Assembly: GCF_040276065.1 (NCBI RefSeq)
Contig: NZ_JBELOI010000002.1
Coordinates: 310,001 to 374,000, forward strand
Direction: 5' to 3'
Source of the DNA: Castellaniella sp040276065
GTDB taxonomy: Bacteria; Pseudomonadota; Gammaproteobacteria; Burkholderiales; Burkholderiaceae_B
DNA length: 64,000 nt
The translations under genes were made by a program, and so were the position numbers. Positions 1-8,807 of this stretch are shown here, piece by piece (the first letter of the stretch is position 1; every line of letters starts with the position of its first letter). The notes beneath the pieces are model-generated. The model ran no database searches. It was not told the origin of the DNA and was given only the letters and a program-made list of their open reading frames with translations.

Positions 1-1
1 G

Positions 2-955
2 ACGCAGGCGCCGGGGCTGTACGATCAGTTTTCGGGCGAACTGCACGCGACGGCGCGCTCGATGCTGCAGGCCGATGCGGGAATGGTGCGCGCCGGGGTG
101 ATGGGGCGCCTGGCGATGCAAAGCCAGGCCGGGCCGGCGGCGGGATCCGGCTTGTGGGGCCATGCGATGACGGCATGGGGCCGGTATGACGGGGCTGGCG
201 TGTCGCAGGATGCGAGCCGTTTCGGTTCCGGTTTCATGATCGGCCGGGACCTCGAGTGGACGCAGGGGCTGAGCGCGGGACTGGCGGTGGGCTACACGCG
301 CTCGCGGGTGCGCGCCGAGCTGGACAATGAGGCGACGCTTGATGGCTATCACGTGCTGGCGTACGGCGCGGCGGGCAGCGGACCCTGGCGCTTGCGCGGC
401 GGCGCGGGGTATTCCTGGTTCACCGTGGACACGCGCCGCGACATCGATGCGGGGGGCCTGGGCCGGCAGACGGCGCGCTACGGCGCATGGGCGACACAGA
501 TGTTTGCCGAGGGCGGGTATGCCTTGCCCGTTGGCTCCGCCCTGGTCGAGCCCTATGTCGGTGTTTCGCAGGTGTGGCAGGGGGCCGAGGGTTTTGCCGA
601 GGACGGCGCTTCGCCGCTGTCGGGGCGCTCGGGGCAGGACGCCTTCACTCGGTCGGCGTTGGGCGCACGCGGGTATTGGCGGATCGAGACCACCTCGGGC
701 GAGCTGCAATTGATGGCCGGCCTGGCCTGGCAACATGCGTACGGGGATCTGTCGCCGCGCGCGCGGTTGGCATATGTCGGTGGAGCGGACTACGAGCTCT
801 CGGGTGTGCCGCAGGCGCGCGACGCGCTGCAGGTGGAGGTCAAGGCCAGCCTGGCGCGCACGCGCACGGCGCGTCTGGAGCTCGGCTACCTGGGTACGAT
901 CGGCGGCGGGACGCAGGCGCACGGGCTGCGCCTTCAGGCCAGCTACCGGTTCTGA
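2..955 (+). CDS. Autotransporter C-terminal beta-barrel (5' end outside window)
   Basis: The open frame enters from the left edge, so only the C-terminal part of the protein (about 317 residues) is visible. It has the alternating aromatic/hydrophobic strands, Gly-rich turns and final Phe residue (YRF-stop) of the autotransporter (type V secretion) translocator barrel, which inserts in the outer membrane through the BAM machinery and exports an N-terminal passenger. The start of the visible part (GLYDQFSGELHATARSML) resembles the typical beginning of this barrel. The passenger is not in the window, so its activity (adhesin, protease or other) cannot be stated. The next gene, a lipoprotein, starts 68 bases downstream in the same direction, so co-transcription is possible. 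Confidence 0.88.
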   Translation, partial: TQAPGLYDQFSGELHATARSMLQADAGMVRAGVMGRLAMQSQAGPAAGSGLWGHAMTAWGRYDGAGVSQDASRFGSGFMIGRDLEWTQGLSAGLAVGYTRSRVRAELDNEATLDGYHVLAYGAAGSGPWRLRGGAGYSWFTVDTRRDIDAGGLGRQTARYGAWATQMFAEGGYALPVGSALVEPYVGVSQVWQGAEGFAEDGASPLSGRSGQDAFTRSALGARGYWRIETTSGELQLMAGLAWQHAYGDLSPRARLAYVGGADYELSGVPQARDALQVEVKASLARTRTARLELGYLGTIGGGTQAHGLRLQASYRF

Positions 956-1023
956 GCGCCATTCCCATAGAGACGATGACTGTCAAAGATCCCTTGGGCC
1001 ATGCGGCCGATTGGAGATGCCCG

Positions 1024-2658
1024 ATGCCTGGATTGCGTGTGATGATGCTCATGGCCCTTGCCCTGTCGATGGTGCTGGCCGGTTGCGACGGCTCCGGCGG
1101 CTCGGGCGGGGGCGATACGGTTCCCGGCCCGAATGTACGGCTCAGCGGTCGGGTCACCTACGATTTCGTGCCAGTGGCCGCGACCCTCGCTGGTCCGGGT
1201 GCCTATCTCGACTATGCCGGCACCGCCGCCCTGCCCGCGCGCGGGGTGCAGGTTGCCGCCATCGCCGACGATGGCCGCGAACTGGCCTCGGGCAGCACCG
1301 ATGCCGATGGCGGCTATACTCTGAGCGTACCCAAGAACACTCGTGTGCGCGTGCGCGCCATCGCCCGCCTGTTCCGGGCGCCCGGCGATGGCGCCAGTTG
1401 GGATTTTTCGATACGCGACAACACCTCGCCGGGCTATGCCGGCGATGCCGCATCGATCTATGCGGTGCAGGGCGACGCTTTCGAGCTCGGCGCGACCCAT
1501 CTGTCGCGCAATCTGCATGCGGCCTCCGGGTGGACCGGCGCCGGATACGGGGAGGTGCGGGCGGCTGCGCCGTTCGCCATCCTCGACCAGATCTTCTCCG
1601 CTACGCAAAAGGTCCTAGCCGTTGACGATACTGCGGTCTTTGCACCTATGAATACCTACTGGAGCATTCACAATTTGCCGTCCAATGGTGACAAGGCCAT
1701 CGGCGAGATCAGCACCAGCCACTGGGATGTCGAGGGCCCCCAAGCGGGACTCTACATCCTTGGAAAGGAAAATGACGACACCGATGAATACGATACGGGC
1801 GTCATCGTGCACGAATGGGGGCACTATTTCGAATCGAAATTTTCGCGGGCCGACAGCCTCGGAGGGGAACATGGCGGCGGGGAGCGGCTGGACATGCGCC
1901 TGGCGTTCGGCGAGGCCTGGGGCAATGCGCTGGCGGGCATGGTGCGCGACGATCCGATCTATGCCGATACCATGGGCATTCAGCAAAGTATCGCCGGCGT
2001 CGTGATGGATCTGAACGCGATTCCCGGCACTGAGCCACGCGGTTGGTTCAACGAGGCCTCGGTGCAGCATGTGCTCTACCAGATGTATAAATTACCGTCG
2101 ATCGGCTTCGGGCCGATCTATGAAGTGATGGTCGGGCCGCAAAAGAACACCCTGGCGTTCACCAGCCTGTTCTCGTTTGCCACCTATCTGCGTGACAGCG
2201 TCGTCGCGGCCCAGGGCCAGATCGACGTGTGGTTGGACGGTATCAATACCCTCAATGGGCCTGGCCTGAATATCTGGGGCTCCGGTCAACTCTACCCTCC
2301 TCCTCCCGGTTTGCCAGCGGGGTATGAGACGATCATCCTGCCGGTTTACCAGGATCTGACGGTGGGCGTGGGCACGAACGTGTGCGGGACCGATGACTTC
2401 GGTTCCACCGATGAGGCCAAGCTGGGCAATTACCAGTTCCTGCGCCTGAATATTCCGGTGGATGGCAATTACACTCTATCCCTGGCGCCGGATGATCCAG
2501 GTGATAAGAGCGAGGCGATTCTGTATTCCGGTGGCCAGAGGGTTGCAGCTGTCGAGGAGGGGGGCCTGGTTCCCGTCGCCCTGAAGTCGGGGACCTATAC
2601 TGTGTCGGTGAAGGGCGATCCGCTGAAAGCCTGCCGAACCATTACCGTGAATCATTGA
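1024..2658 (+). CDS. Putative outer-membrane/surface lipoprotein with HEXXH zinc-metallopeptidase motif
   Basis: 544 residues from the ATG at 1024. This start gives a lipoprotein signal peptide ending in the lipobox VLAGC (Cys about 20), followed by a Gly/Ser-rich linker typical of exported lipoproteins. An in-frame ATG at 976 would add 16 residues before the signal and is less likely. Residues about 38-125 look like a carboxypeptidase-regulatory-type beta-sandwich (GVQVAAIADDG...DADGGYTLSVP). HEWGH at 263-267 with E297 thirty residues later (FGEAWGNA) fits a gluzincin zinc site. The last ~110 residues resemble a PPC-like beta domain, with two Cys (NVCG, KACR) that could form a disulfide. No named family is recognised. 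Its place behind an autotransporter suggests action at the cell surface. Peptidase activity is inferred from the motif only. Confidence 0.72.
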   Translation: MPGLRVMMLMALALSMVLAGCDGSGGSGGGDTVPGPNVRLSGRVTYDFVPVAATLAGPGAYLDYAGTAALPARGVQVAAIADDGRELASGSTDADGGYTLSVPKNTRVRVRAIARLFRAPGDGASWDFSIRDNTSPGYAGDAASIYAVQGDAFELGATHLSRNLHAASGWTGAGYGEVRAAAPFAILDQIFSATQKVLAVDDTAVFAPMNTYWSIHNLPSNGDKAIGEISTSHWDVEGPQAGLYILGKENDDTDEYDTGVIVHEWGHYFESKFSRADSLGGEHGGGERLDMRLAFGEAWGNALAGMVRDDPIYADTMGIQQSIAGVVMDLNAIPGTEPRGWFNEASVQHVLYQMYKLPSIGFGPIYEVMVGPQKNTLAFTSLFSFATYLRDSVVAAQGQIDVWLDGINTLNGPGLNIWGSGQLYPPPPGLPAGYETIILPVYQDLTVGVGTNVCGTDDFGSTDEAKLGNYQFLRLNIPVDGNYTLSLAPDDPGDKSEAILYSGGQRVAAVEEGGLVPVALKSGTYTVSVKGDPLKACRTITVNH

Positions 2659-2668
2659 AGGGTTCGCC

Positions 2669-3205
2669 ATGAAAATCCAGCACCTGATGGCCGCAATCAC
2701 CTTAGTCGCATGGGCGGGCATCGCTCAGGGTGCTGATCGCACGCATGCCATCACCCCCAAGCCCGGCGCGGCGGTGTCGGTGCAACTCACCAATGACGGA
2801 CAACTGTCTACCGGCGTCCAGACGCGGCTCGACTTGCGGTTTGCCGGCAAGCCAGACAGCGTGATGACCGTCGAATACCGAACCGAAAATGGCCTGTTGC
2901 TGCGGTCGTCGCCGACGGTGCAACTGCGCAGCGACCTGCGGGGCCTAGCCACCGATGCGCCGATGGTCGAGGCCGTCACTGACGGCATTCATTATCTGCA
3001 TGTCTCTATCACGCTGGGCGACCGGCGTCGGGTGGTGTCGATCCGCGTGACAGCCAATGCGGGAGGGGCGGGCCCGACGCGCAAGCTGAGCGGTCCACAG
3101 CTTCGGCCCCTGGTTTCACCGGGTGAGCCAGGCGTGAACGCGCAAGGGGATCCCTTGGTCATCCTGCCTGCGGCCAGATCCCCGTCGTTCGAGCCACCGC
3201 GCTGA
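2669..3205 (+). CDS. Small exported protein of unknown function
   Basis: 178 residues. The N-terminus has a Lys residue, a hydrophobic core (LMAAITLVAWAGIAQG) and an AQGAD-type signal-peptidase I site, so the protein is probably periplasmic or secreted. The mature part is predicted to be mostly beta (alternating short hydrophobic strands), with no Cys and no motif that I recognise; the tail is Pro-rich. It begins 10 bases after the metallopeptidase-like lipoprotein stop, behind an AAGGG ribosome site, so the two genes are almost certainly co-transcribed and may work together, for example as chaperone, inhibitor or partner. That role is a guess from position. Confidence 0.6.
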   Translation: MKIQHLMAAITLVAWAGIAQGADRTHAITPKPGAAVSVQLTNDGQLSTGVQTRLDLRFAGKPDSVMTVEYRTENGLLLRSSPTVQLRSDLRGLATDAPMVEAVTDGIHYLHVSITLGDRRRVVSIRVTANAGGAGPTRKLSGPQLRPLVSPGEPGVNAQGDPLVILPAARSPSFEPPR

Positions 3206-3215
3206 GGGCTCGTGC

Positions 3216-3238
3216 CCTGTATGGATAAACCGTACAGG
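3216..3238. terminator. Hairpin between convergent genes
   Basis: A nine-pair stem (CCTGTATGG/CCGTACAGG with one T-G wobble) with an ATAAA loop fills most of the 36-base gap between the small exported protein gene and the converging methyltransferase gene. There is no T-run on either side, so it is at best a weak or bidirectional terminator. Confidence 0.4.
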
Positions 3239-3241
3239 ACG

Positions 3242-4420
3242 CTAGAGCCGGCCGCGTCGATCCCCGCGCGCAAAACCCAGCAGCGGACCGTCCAGGCCAC
3301 GGCCAATGGCGAGGACCTTGAACAATTCGCCCATCTCGGCCTCGGACGCCAGGGTGTTGACCGTGGCCAGCGTCCGTGCGCGTGTCGCCGGATCCCCGTC
3401 CGGCGCCGGGATTAAACCGGCCAGGCCCGCGTTCATCAGGAAGCGAGCCTGGGACGTATAGCCCAGCACATCCAGTCCACCCGCCAGCGCCGCGTCGGCC
3501 ATGGCGGTGAAATCCACGTGGGTGGTGATGTCCTGCAGGCCCGCAAGAATCAGCGCCTGGTCATGCGCATGATGGCGGAAATGGCACATCAAGGTCCCCT
3601 GGGCGCGTTGTGGGTGGTAGAACTCGCCCTGCGGGAATCCATAATCGATGAGCAGCGCCGCGCCGCGATCCAGCCACTGGCCCATGTGCTGGATCCAGGC
3701 CTCGGCCTGCCGGTTGATCTCGGTGCGATAGCCCGGTAGCGGCGGCATGCGTTCGGCGAGGCGGTCGGCCAGATCAGCCGGGGCCGGGCGTGCCTCCCAG
3801 CGAAACGGGCTGGGCGCGGCGGGCCGTTCGTCCAGGCCCACGCCCAGGACCTCGACGGCGCCCTCGGCGTTCCAGCACAGCAGGGCGGCCGGCATGGCGT
3901 CCAGGACCTCGTTGGCGATGACGCAGCCGCTGAAATTTCCGGGCAGGGCGTCCAACCACCGAACGGCGCCGCCCCAGGGCGCGAGCCTCTCGGCCTGGCG
4001 CGCCCGCAGGTCGGCCGAGAGTTCGAGGATGCAGTAGTCGACCGCCAGGCCCAGATCGCTCAGGGCGGGAATGAGGGATGCCGCCAGGGCGCCGGAGCCT
4101 GCGCCAAACTCCAGGACCATGGCGCTGTCGGCGGCCCTCAGGATCTGCGCCACCTGGCGGGCCAGCACTTGACCGAACAGCGGGCCGGTTTCCGGTGCCG
4201 TGGTGAAGTCCCCAGGCCCGCCGAGCTTGGCGCTGCCCGCGCTGTAGTATCCCAGGCCCGGCGTGTAGAGGGCGGCATGCATCCAGTCCTCGAACGGCAG
4301 CCAACCCTCGGCCGCCTGGATTCGTGCGCGCAGCATGGCCTGGACGCGCAGGCCATGGGCGCGCGCGTCCTCGTCGGGGGCCGGCAGGCCGGCGGGGAAA
4401 TATATGGAAGGCGGGACCAT
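3242..4420 (-). CDS. MidA/NDUFAF7-family SAM-dependent methyltransferase (DUF185)
   Basis: 392 residues. The class I methyltransferase SAM-binding loop VLEFGAGSGALAASL lies near residue 100, preceded by the family-typical GYYSAGSAKLGGPGDFTTAPETGPLFG segment, and DYGFPQGEFYHPQR-type sequence follows in the second half. In mitochondria the homologue NDUFAF7/MidA methylates an arginine of a complex I subunit; bacterial members are usually annotated only as SAM-dependent methyltransferases. The length matches the family. The gene stands alone: it converges with the exported protein gene and is separated by about 100 bases from rhlE, which lies upstream on the same strand. Target substrate unknown. 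Confidence 0.85.
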   Translation of the reverse strand: MVPPSIYFPAGLPAPDEDARAHGLRVQAMLRARIQAAEGWLPFEDWMHAALYTPGLGYYSAGSAKLGGPGDFTTAPETGPLFGQVLARQVAQILRAADSAMVLEFGAGSGALAASLIPALSDLGLAVDYCILELSADLRARQAERLAPWGGAVRWLDALPGNFSGCVIANEVLDAMPAALLCWNAEGAVEVLGVGLDERPAAPSPFRWEARPAPADLADRLAERMPPLPGYRTEINRQAEAWIQHMGQWLDRGAALLIDYGFPQGEFYHPQRAQGTLMCHFRHHAHDQALILAGLQDITTHVDFTAMADAALAGGLDVLGYTSQARFLMNAGLAGLIPAPDGDPATRARTLATVNTLASEAEMGELFKVLAIGRGLDGPLLGFARGDRRGRL

Positions 4421-4517
4421 GATGGGCGACAGGATATCAGGCCCCGTTCATGCCGCGCCAGCGCCCCATGCTCGATCGGGCCGGGCCGGCATCGGTGCGC
4501 GGCCGGTAGTGCTCGGC

Positions 4518-5993
4518 TCAGGCAAAGCGCGGACGCTGCGAGGGTTTGGCGTCATTGCGGCGCGCTGCGCGCTTGAAGGCGGACTTGGCGCCCACCTTGC
4601 CGGCGGCCTCGTCCTTGCGTCCCGCGAAAGCCGGGCGCTCGGGCCGGGCATGTTCCGCGCGGGCGCCCGCGGGCTTGTCCTGTTGCCACGGCTTGCGAGC
4701 GTGGCCAGGTTCGGAGGATGCCGCCGCGTCCTTGTGCCAGGGCTTGCGCGCGCGAGGGGTGCCATCGGCCGCGTGTCCGGCATTCTTATGCCAGGGCTTG
4801 CCGCCTTGCGGGCGGGCGTTCCGGGGCTTGTCGCGGTAGGTCGGGCGCACGGCGCGGGTGGGCTCCAGGCCCGGGATGGTTTCCGTGGGGATGGACTGGC
4901 CGATGAAATGCTCGATGCGGCGCACCTTGTGGCGCTCGGCATGGACGGCGAGGGTGATGGCCTGGCCGTCGCGGCCCGCGCGCCCCGTGCGGCCGATGCG
5001 GTGGACGTAGTCCTCGGCCTGCATGGGCAGGTCGTAGTTGAAGGCGTGGCTGATGGTCTGCACGTCGATGCCGCGCGCGGCGACGTCGGTGGCCACCAGC
5101 ACCTGCACCCGGCCCTTTTGCAGCATGCCCAATGTGCGCGTGCGCTGGCGCTGGTTCATGTCGCCGTGCAAGGCGGCCGCGGCAAAGCCATTCTCGCTCA
5201 GGTGATCGGCCAGATCGTCGGCGCCGCGCTTGGTCGAGGTGAAGACAATGGCCTGATCCAGCTCGGTATCGCGCAGCAGGTGGTCCAGCAGGCGCAGCTT
5301 GTGCGCCTTGTCGTCGGCGTACAGCAGGTGCTGGGTGATGTTGGCGTGTCGTTGGTGCGCGTGCGAGATCTCGATGCGCTGGGGGTTGCGCATCATGCCG
5401 GCGGCGAGCTTGGCCACGGTGCCGTCCAGGGTGGCCGAGAACAGCAGGGTCTGGCGCTCGGCGCCGATGCGCGCGACGATGGCCTCGATGTCCTCGATGA
5501 AGCCCATGTCCAGCATCCGGTCGGCCTCGTCCAGAATCAGGGTATGGACGGTCGACAGATTCACTCGCTTGGCCTGGAGGTGGTCGATCAGTCGGCCGGG
5601 GGTTGCGACCAGCACATCCACCCGGCGGCCCAGCGCCTTGATCTGCGCGCCATAGGGCATGCCGCCCACTACGGTCGCCACGCGCAGGCCCTCGATGTGG
5701 CGGCCATAGCTTGCAGAGGCGTCGGCCACCTGCATCGCCAACTCGCGCGTCGGCGTCAGGACCAGGACCTGCACGCCGCGGCCGCCCTGAGCGGGGCGGT
5801 GTGACAGGCGTTCGAGGGCCGGCAGCATGAAGGCGGCGGTCTTGCCGCTGCCGGTTTGTGAGGACACCATCAGATCGCGGCCGGCGAGGGCTTGCGGTAT
5901 GGCGGCCGCCTGCACGGACGTCGGGGTGTCGAAGCCTTCCGCCCGCAAGGCGGAAAGCAGGGCGGGGCCGAGGCCCAGGGTTTCAAAAGACAT
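4518..5993 (-). CDS. rhlE: DEAD-box ATP-dependent RNA helicase RhlE
   Basis: 491 residues from the ATG at 5993, which has a good GAGGA ribosome site and puts the Q motif (FDTPTSVQAAAIP) near residue 25 as usual. An in-frame extension to 6074 is unlikely. Visible motifs are SQTGSGKT (45-52), PTREL, DEAD (155-158), SAT and HRIGRTGRAGR, all needed for ATP-driven RNA unwinding. After about residue 375 comes a long basic, low-complexity tail with three KPW-type repeats (GKPWHK, RKPWHK, RKPWQQ), probably a disordered RNA-binding extension. RhlE-type helicases act in ribosome maturation and mRNA turnover. A perfect hairpin lies directly upstream of its ribosome site. Confidence 0.92.
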   Translation of the reverse strand: MSFETLGLGPALLSALRAEGFDTPTSVQAAAIPQALAGRDLMVSSQTGSGKTAAFMLPALERLSHRPAQGGRGVQVLVLTPTRELAMQVADASASYGRHIEGLRVATVVGGMPYGAQIKALGRRVDVLVATPGRLIDHLQAKRVNLSTVHTLILDEADRMLDMGFIEDIEAIVARIGAERQTLLFSATLDGTVAKLAAGMMRNPQRIEISHAHQRHANITQHLLYADDKAHKLRLLDHLLRDTELDQAIVFTSTKRGADDLADHLSENGFAAAALHGDMNQRQRTRTLGMLQKGRVQVLVATDVAARGIDVQTISHAFNYDLPMQAEDYVHRIGRTGRAGRDGQAITLAVHAERHKVRRIEHFIGQSIPTETIPGLEPTRAVRPTYRDKPRNARPQGGKPWHKNAGHAADGTPRARKPWHKDAAASSEPGHARKPWQQDKPAGARAEHARPERPAFAGRKDEAAGKVGAKSAFKRAARRNDAKPSQRPRFA

Positions 5994-6005
5994 ACGAATC
6001 CTCGT

Positions 6006-6022
6006 GCCATGCAGGGCATGGC
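6006..6022 (-). promoter_or_regulatory. Hairpin in the rhlE 5' leader
   Basis: A perfect 7-base inverted repeat, GCCATGC/GCATGGC with a 3-base loop, sits 12 bases upstream of the rhlE start codon and abuts its GAGGA ribosome site. It could tune translation, as leader structures do in several helicase mRNAs. Function is inferred. Confidence 0.35.
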
Positions 6023-6286
6023 AAACACGCGCGAGGGATATGGAGTGGTCGCCTCGAGCAGGTTGATGGAGCATCGTGCCGACCGGATCAACCTACTCAT
6101 AGCGCAACGCGCGAAGGGCGCGGGCGCGACACAAAGGCCAGGGGGTCAGGAAGCGATGATGGGCGGCATGGAATCGGCGTGAATCTGAGGTGCCGAGGGG
6201 CTGCGGGTGGGGCCGATCACGGCGCCCGGATGCCGCCACAAGAGTCTTGCAGCGGGGGCAGTATAACCCAGGGATAACCCTTGGTC

Positions 6287-6766
6287 TCAGGAAATGGCGC
6301 AACGAGTGTCAAATTTACCGCGCGCTGTGGCAAAGAAGCTGCGCACATTGCGCACTCGGGCATCGCTCGTGAAGGCGCGCCGGGCGAGCGCCTGGTAGGC
6401 CGCCATGTCGGCGAGCTGCGCCACGAGGATGAAATCGGGCCCGCTGCTGACACGGTAGCATTGGGCGATCGCCGGGTCGGCGATGAGGTGGGCTTCGAAA
6501 TCATCCAGATGCTCGACCGCCTGAGTGTCCAGAGTGATTTCGATGATGGCGGTCAGGCCCGCGCCTACCGAGGCGGGGTTCAGGATGGCCACTTGGCGCT
6601 CGATGACGCCGCCCTCGATCAGTCGGCGCACGCGGCGCAGGCACGTGGGGGGCGAGGCATGGACGCGCTGGGCGAGGGCCTGGTTGCTAAGGCTGCAGTC
6701 CCGCTGCAACTGCTCGAGGATGCGCAGGTCCAGTTCGTCGAATTCCAATGCGGGAGGCGGCAGCAT
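6287..6766 (-). CDS. Lrp/AsnC-family transcriptional regulator
   Basis: 159 residues. It has the N-terminal winged HTH typical of Lrp (LDLRILEQLQRDCSLSNQALAQRVHASPPTCLRRVRRL) and the C-terminal RAM/ACT-like ligand-binding domain (about 70-150, ending GPDFILVAQLADMAAYQAL). These proteins form octamers or dimers, sense amino acids, and often control a neighbouring gene. Here the neighbour is the divergent glmS across a 204-base AT-rich gap that probably contains both promoters. The amino acid sensed cannot be deduced, and control of glmS is only a positional hint. Confidence 0.9.
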   Translation of the reverse strand: MLPPPALEFDELDLRILEQLQRDCSLSNQALAQRVHASPPTCLRRVRRLIEGGVIERQVAILNPASVGAGLTAIIEITLDTQAVEHLDDFEAHLIADPAIAQCYRVSSGPDFILVAQLADMAAYQALARRAFTSDARVRNVRSFFATARGKFDTRCAIS

Positions 6767-6970
6767 GGCTGAGATCTCTAGAGTGAAACAGTTTTAGCAA
6801 GGTGGAATTTAATCGGATAATTATTCCAATAATTAATTTTATAAGAAATATTATTTCTTTCCTAGTAATGTATAACTCATAATTTCATTAATCAGTGCAA
6901 CTAGAAATCAAATTTCATCTTGACTGGCTCAAAATAGCACTCATCATTCCAGTCGAACAGAGGTGCTTTC
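6767..6970. promoter_or_regulatory. AT-rich divergent promoter region between Lrp-type regulator and glmS
   Basis: This 204-base gap is strikingly AT-rich for the window, with a central block of A/T runs at about 6805-6900. It contains small palindromes (GAGATCTC, CTCTAGAG near 6773-6783) next to the regulator start, and a TTGACT at 6920-6925 facing glmS without a convincing -10. It is most likely the control region of both genes and a possible Lrp-type or H-NS-like binding region. No ORF is seen in it. Confidence 0.6.
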
Positions 6971-8803
6971 ATGTGCGGCATTGTGGGCGCTGTGGCGCAA
7001 GACAATATCGTTCCCGTCCTGCTCGAGGGCCTGCGGCGTCTCGAATATCGTGGTTATGACTCCTGCGGGGTGGCGGTGCATACCGGCACGGGCCTGCGGC
7101 GCGTGCGCAGCACGCAACGCGTGGCCGAGCTCATCGCCGAGGCGGCCCGGGACGACTTGCAGGGCCTGACCGGTATCGCGCATACGCGCTGGGCCACGCA
7201 TGGCGCGCCCCTCACGCATAACGCCCACCCGCATTTCTCGGGCCCCCCGCAAGGCGCCGCGCGCATCGCGCTGGTGCATAACGGTATCATCGAGAACCAC
7301 GATACCCTGCGCGCCGAGCTGCAGGCGGCCGGCTACAGGTTCGAGAGCCAGACCGACACCGAGGTGATCGCCCACTTGGTCGATCACCTCTACGACGGGG
7401 ACCTGTTCGCCGCCGTGCAGCAGGCCGCGCGTCGGCTGGAGGGCGCCTACGCCATTGCCGTGTTCTGCGCCGAGGAGCCGCATCGCGTGGTGGGCGCGCG
7501 GCAGGGATCGCCCTTGGTGGTGGGGCGCGGCGCCGCTGGCAATTACCTGGCCTCGGACGCCTTGGCCCTGGCGGGCACTACTGACCAGATCATGTATCTC
7601 GAGGACGGCGATGTCGTCGATCTGCAGCTCGCGCGGGTCTGGGTCGCGGATGGCGAGGGCCGCTCGGTCGAGCGCGCCGTCCACACGGTCCACGTGCACA
7701 CCGGCGAGGCCGAGCTCGGCCCCTACCGGCACTTCATGCAAAAAGAAATCTTCGAACAGCCACGGGCCGTTGGCGATACGCTGCAGGACATCGATTCGAT
7801 CATGCCCGAGCTGTTCGGCGATGGCGCCCACAGGGTCTTTCAGACCATCGACCGCGTCCTGATCCTTGCGTGCGGGACCAGCTACTACGCCGGCCTGACG
7901 GCGCGCTATTGGATCGAGTCTATGGCGGGCGTCCCGGTCAATGTCGAGATCGCCAGCGAGTACCGCTATCGCACCAGCGTGCCGGACCCGCGCACCCTGG
8001 TCGTGACCATCTCGCAGTCGGGCGAGACCGCCGATACCCTGGCGGCGCTGAAGCACGCCCGCAGCCTGGGCATGACGCACACGCTGACCATTTGCAATGT
8101 GGCGACCAGCGCCATGGTTCGAGAATGCCGGCTGGCCTTCATCACCCGGGCGGGCGTCGAGATCGGCGTGGCCTCTACCAAGGCCTTCACCACGCAGTTG
8201 ACGGCCCTGTACCTGCTGACGCTTGCCCTCGCGCAGGTGCGCGGCGGCCTGGATCCCGCCGCCGAGGCGCAGGCCATCAAGGCGTTGCGGCACCTGCCCG
8301 CGGCCATTTCCGCCGTACTCGCCCTCGAGCCCCAGATCATGGCATGGGCCGACCGCTTTGCCAGCAAAGAGAACGCCTTGTTCCTCGGGCGCGGGATGCA
8401 CTATCCCATCGCGCTCGAAGGCGCGCTGAAGCTCAAGGAAATCAGCTATATCCATGCCGAGGCCTACCCGGCCGGCGAGCTCAAGCACGGTCCGCTGGCA
8501 CTGGTGACCGATGCCATGCCGGTCATCACGATCGCGCCGCACGACGAACTGCTGGAAAAGCTGAAATCCAATATGCAGGAAGTCCGCGCACGCGGCGGCG
8601 AGCTCTATGTGTTCGCCGACGCGGATTCCCTGATCGCCAGCGCCGAGGGCATCCACGTCATCCGCATGCCCGAGCATTACGGCAGGCTGTCGCCGATCCT
8701 GCACACCGTGCCGCTGCAGTTGCTGGCCTACCACACGGCCTGTGCCCGCGGCACCGACGTCGACAAGCCGCGCAACCTGGCAAAGAGCGTGACGGTGGAG
8801 TAG
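6971..8803 (+). CDS. glmS: Glutamine--fructose-6-phosphate aminotransferase (isomerizing)
   Basis: 610 residues starting MCGIVGAV. After Met removal, Cys is the N-terminal nucleophile of the class II glutamine amidotransferase domain (about 1-220: TRWATHG, HNGIIEN, TDTEVIAHL). Two SIS sugar-isomerase domains follow (ACGTSYYA, SQSGETADTLAAL; later ALEGALKLKEISYIHAEAYPAGELKHGP), and the end DKPRNLAKSVTVE is typical of GlmS. It makes glucosamine-6-phosphate from fructose-6-phosphate and glutamine, the first step to UDP-GlcNAc for peptidoglycan and LPS. Full length. It is transcribed away from the Lrp-type regulator; glmU is not adjacent. No glmS ribozyme-like structure was noticed upstream. Confidence 0.97.
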   Translation: MCGIVGAVAQDNIVPVLLEGLRRLEYRGYDSCGVAVHTGTGLRRVRSTQRVAELIAEAARDDLQGLTGIAHTRWATHGAPLTHNAHPHFSGPPQGAARIALVHNGIIENHDTLRAELQAAGYRFESQTDTEVIAHLVDHLYDGDLFAAVQQAARRLEGAYAIAVFCAEEPHRVVGARQGSPLVVGRGAAGNYLASDALALAGTTDQIMYLEDGDVVDLQLARVWVADGEGRSVERAVHTVHVHTGEAELGPYRHFMQKEIFEQPRAVGDTLQDIDSIMPELFGDGAHRVFQTIDRVLILACGTSYYAGLTARYWIESMAGVPVNVEIASEYRYRTSVPDPRTLVVTISQSGETADTLAALKHARSLGMTHTLTICNVATSAMVRECRLAFITRAGVEIGVASTKAFTTQLTALYLLTLALAQVRGGLDPAAEAQAIKALRHLPAAISAVLALEPQIMAWADRFASKENALFLGRGMHYPIALEGALKLKEISYIHAEAYPAGELKHGPLALVTDAMPVITIAPHDELLEKLKSNMQEVRARGGELYVFADADSLIASAEGIHVIRMPEHYGRLSPILHTVPLQLLAYHTACARGTDVDKPRNLAKSVTVE

Positions 8804-8807
8804 TCCG

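Noticed and set aside
487..1023. Upstream open extension of the lipoprotein frame inside the autotransporter gene
   Set aside because: It overlaps the barrel gene in another frame, and the lipoprotein signal at 1024 gives a much better N-terminus.
6920..6948. TTGACT with ATCATT at 17-base spacing upstream of glmS
   Set aside because: The -10 fits only two of six bases, so I did not list it as a promoter although the region surely contains one.
6944..8734. 596-codon minus-strand open frame opposite glmS
   Set aside because: Antisense to an intact glmS; no recognisable domain.
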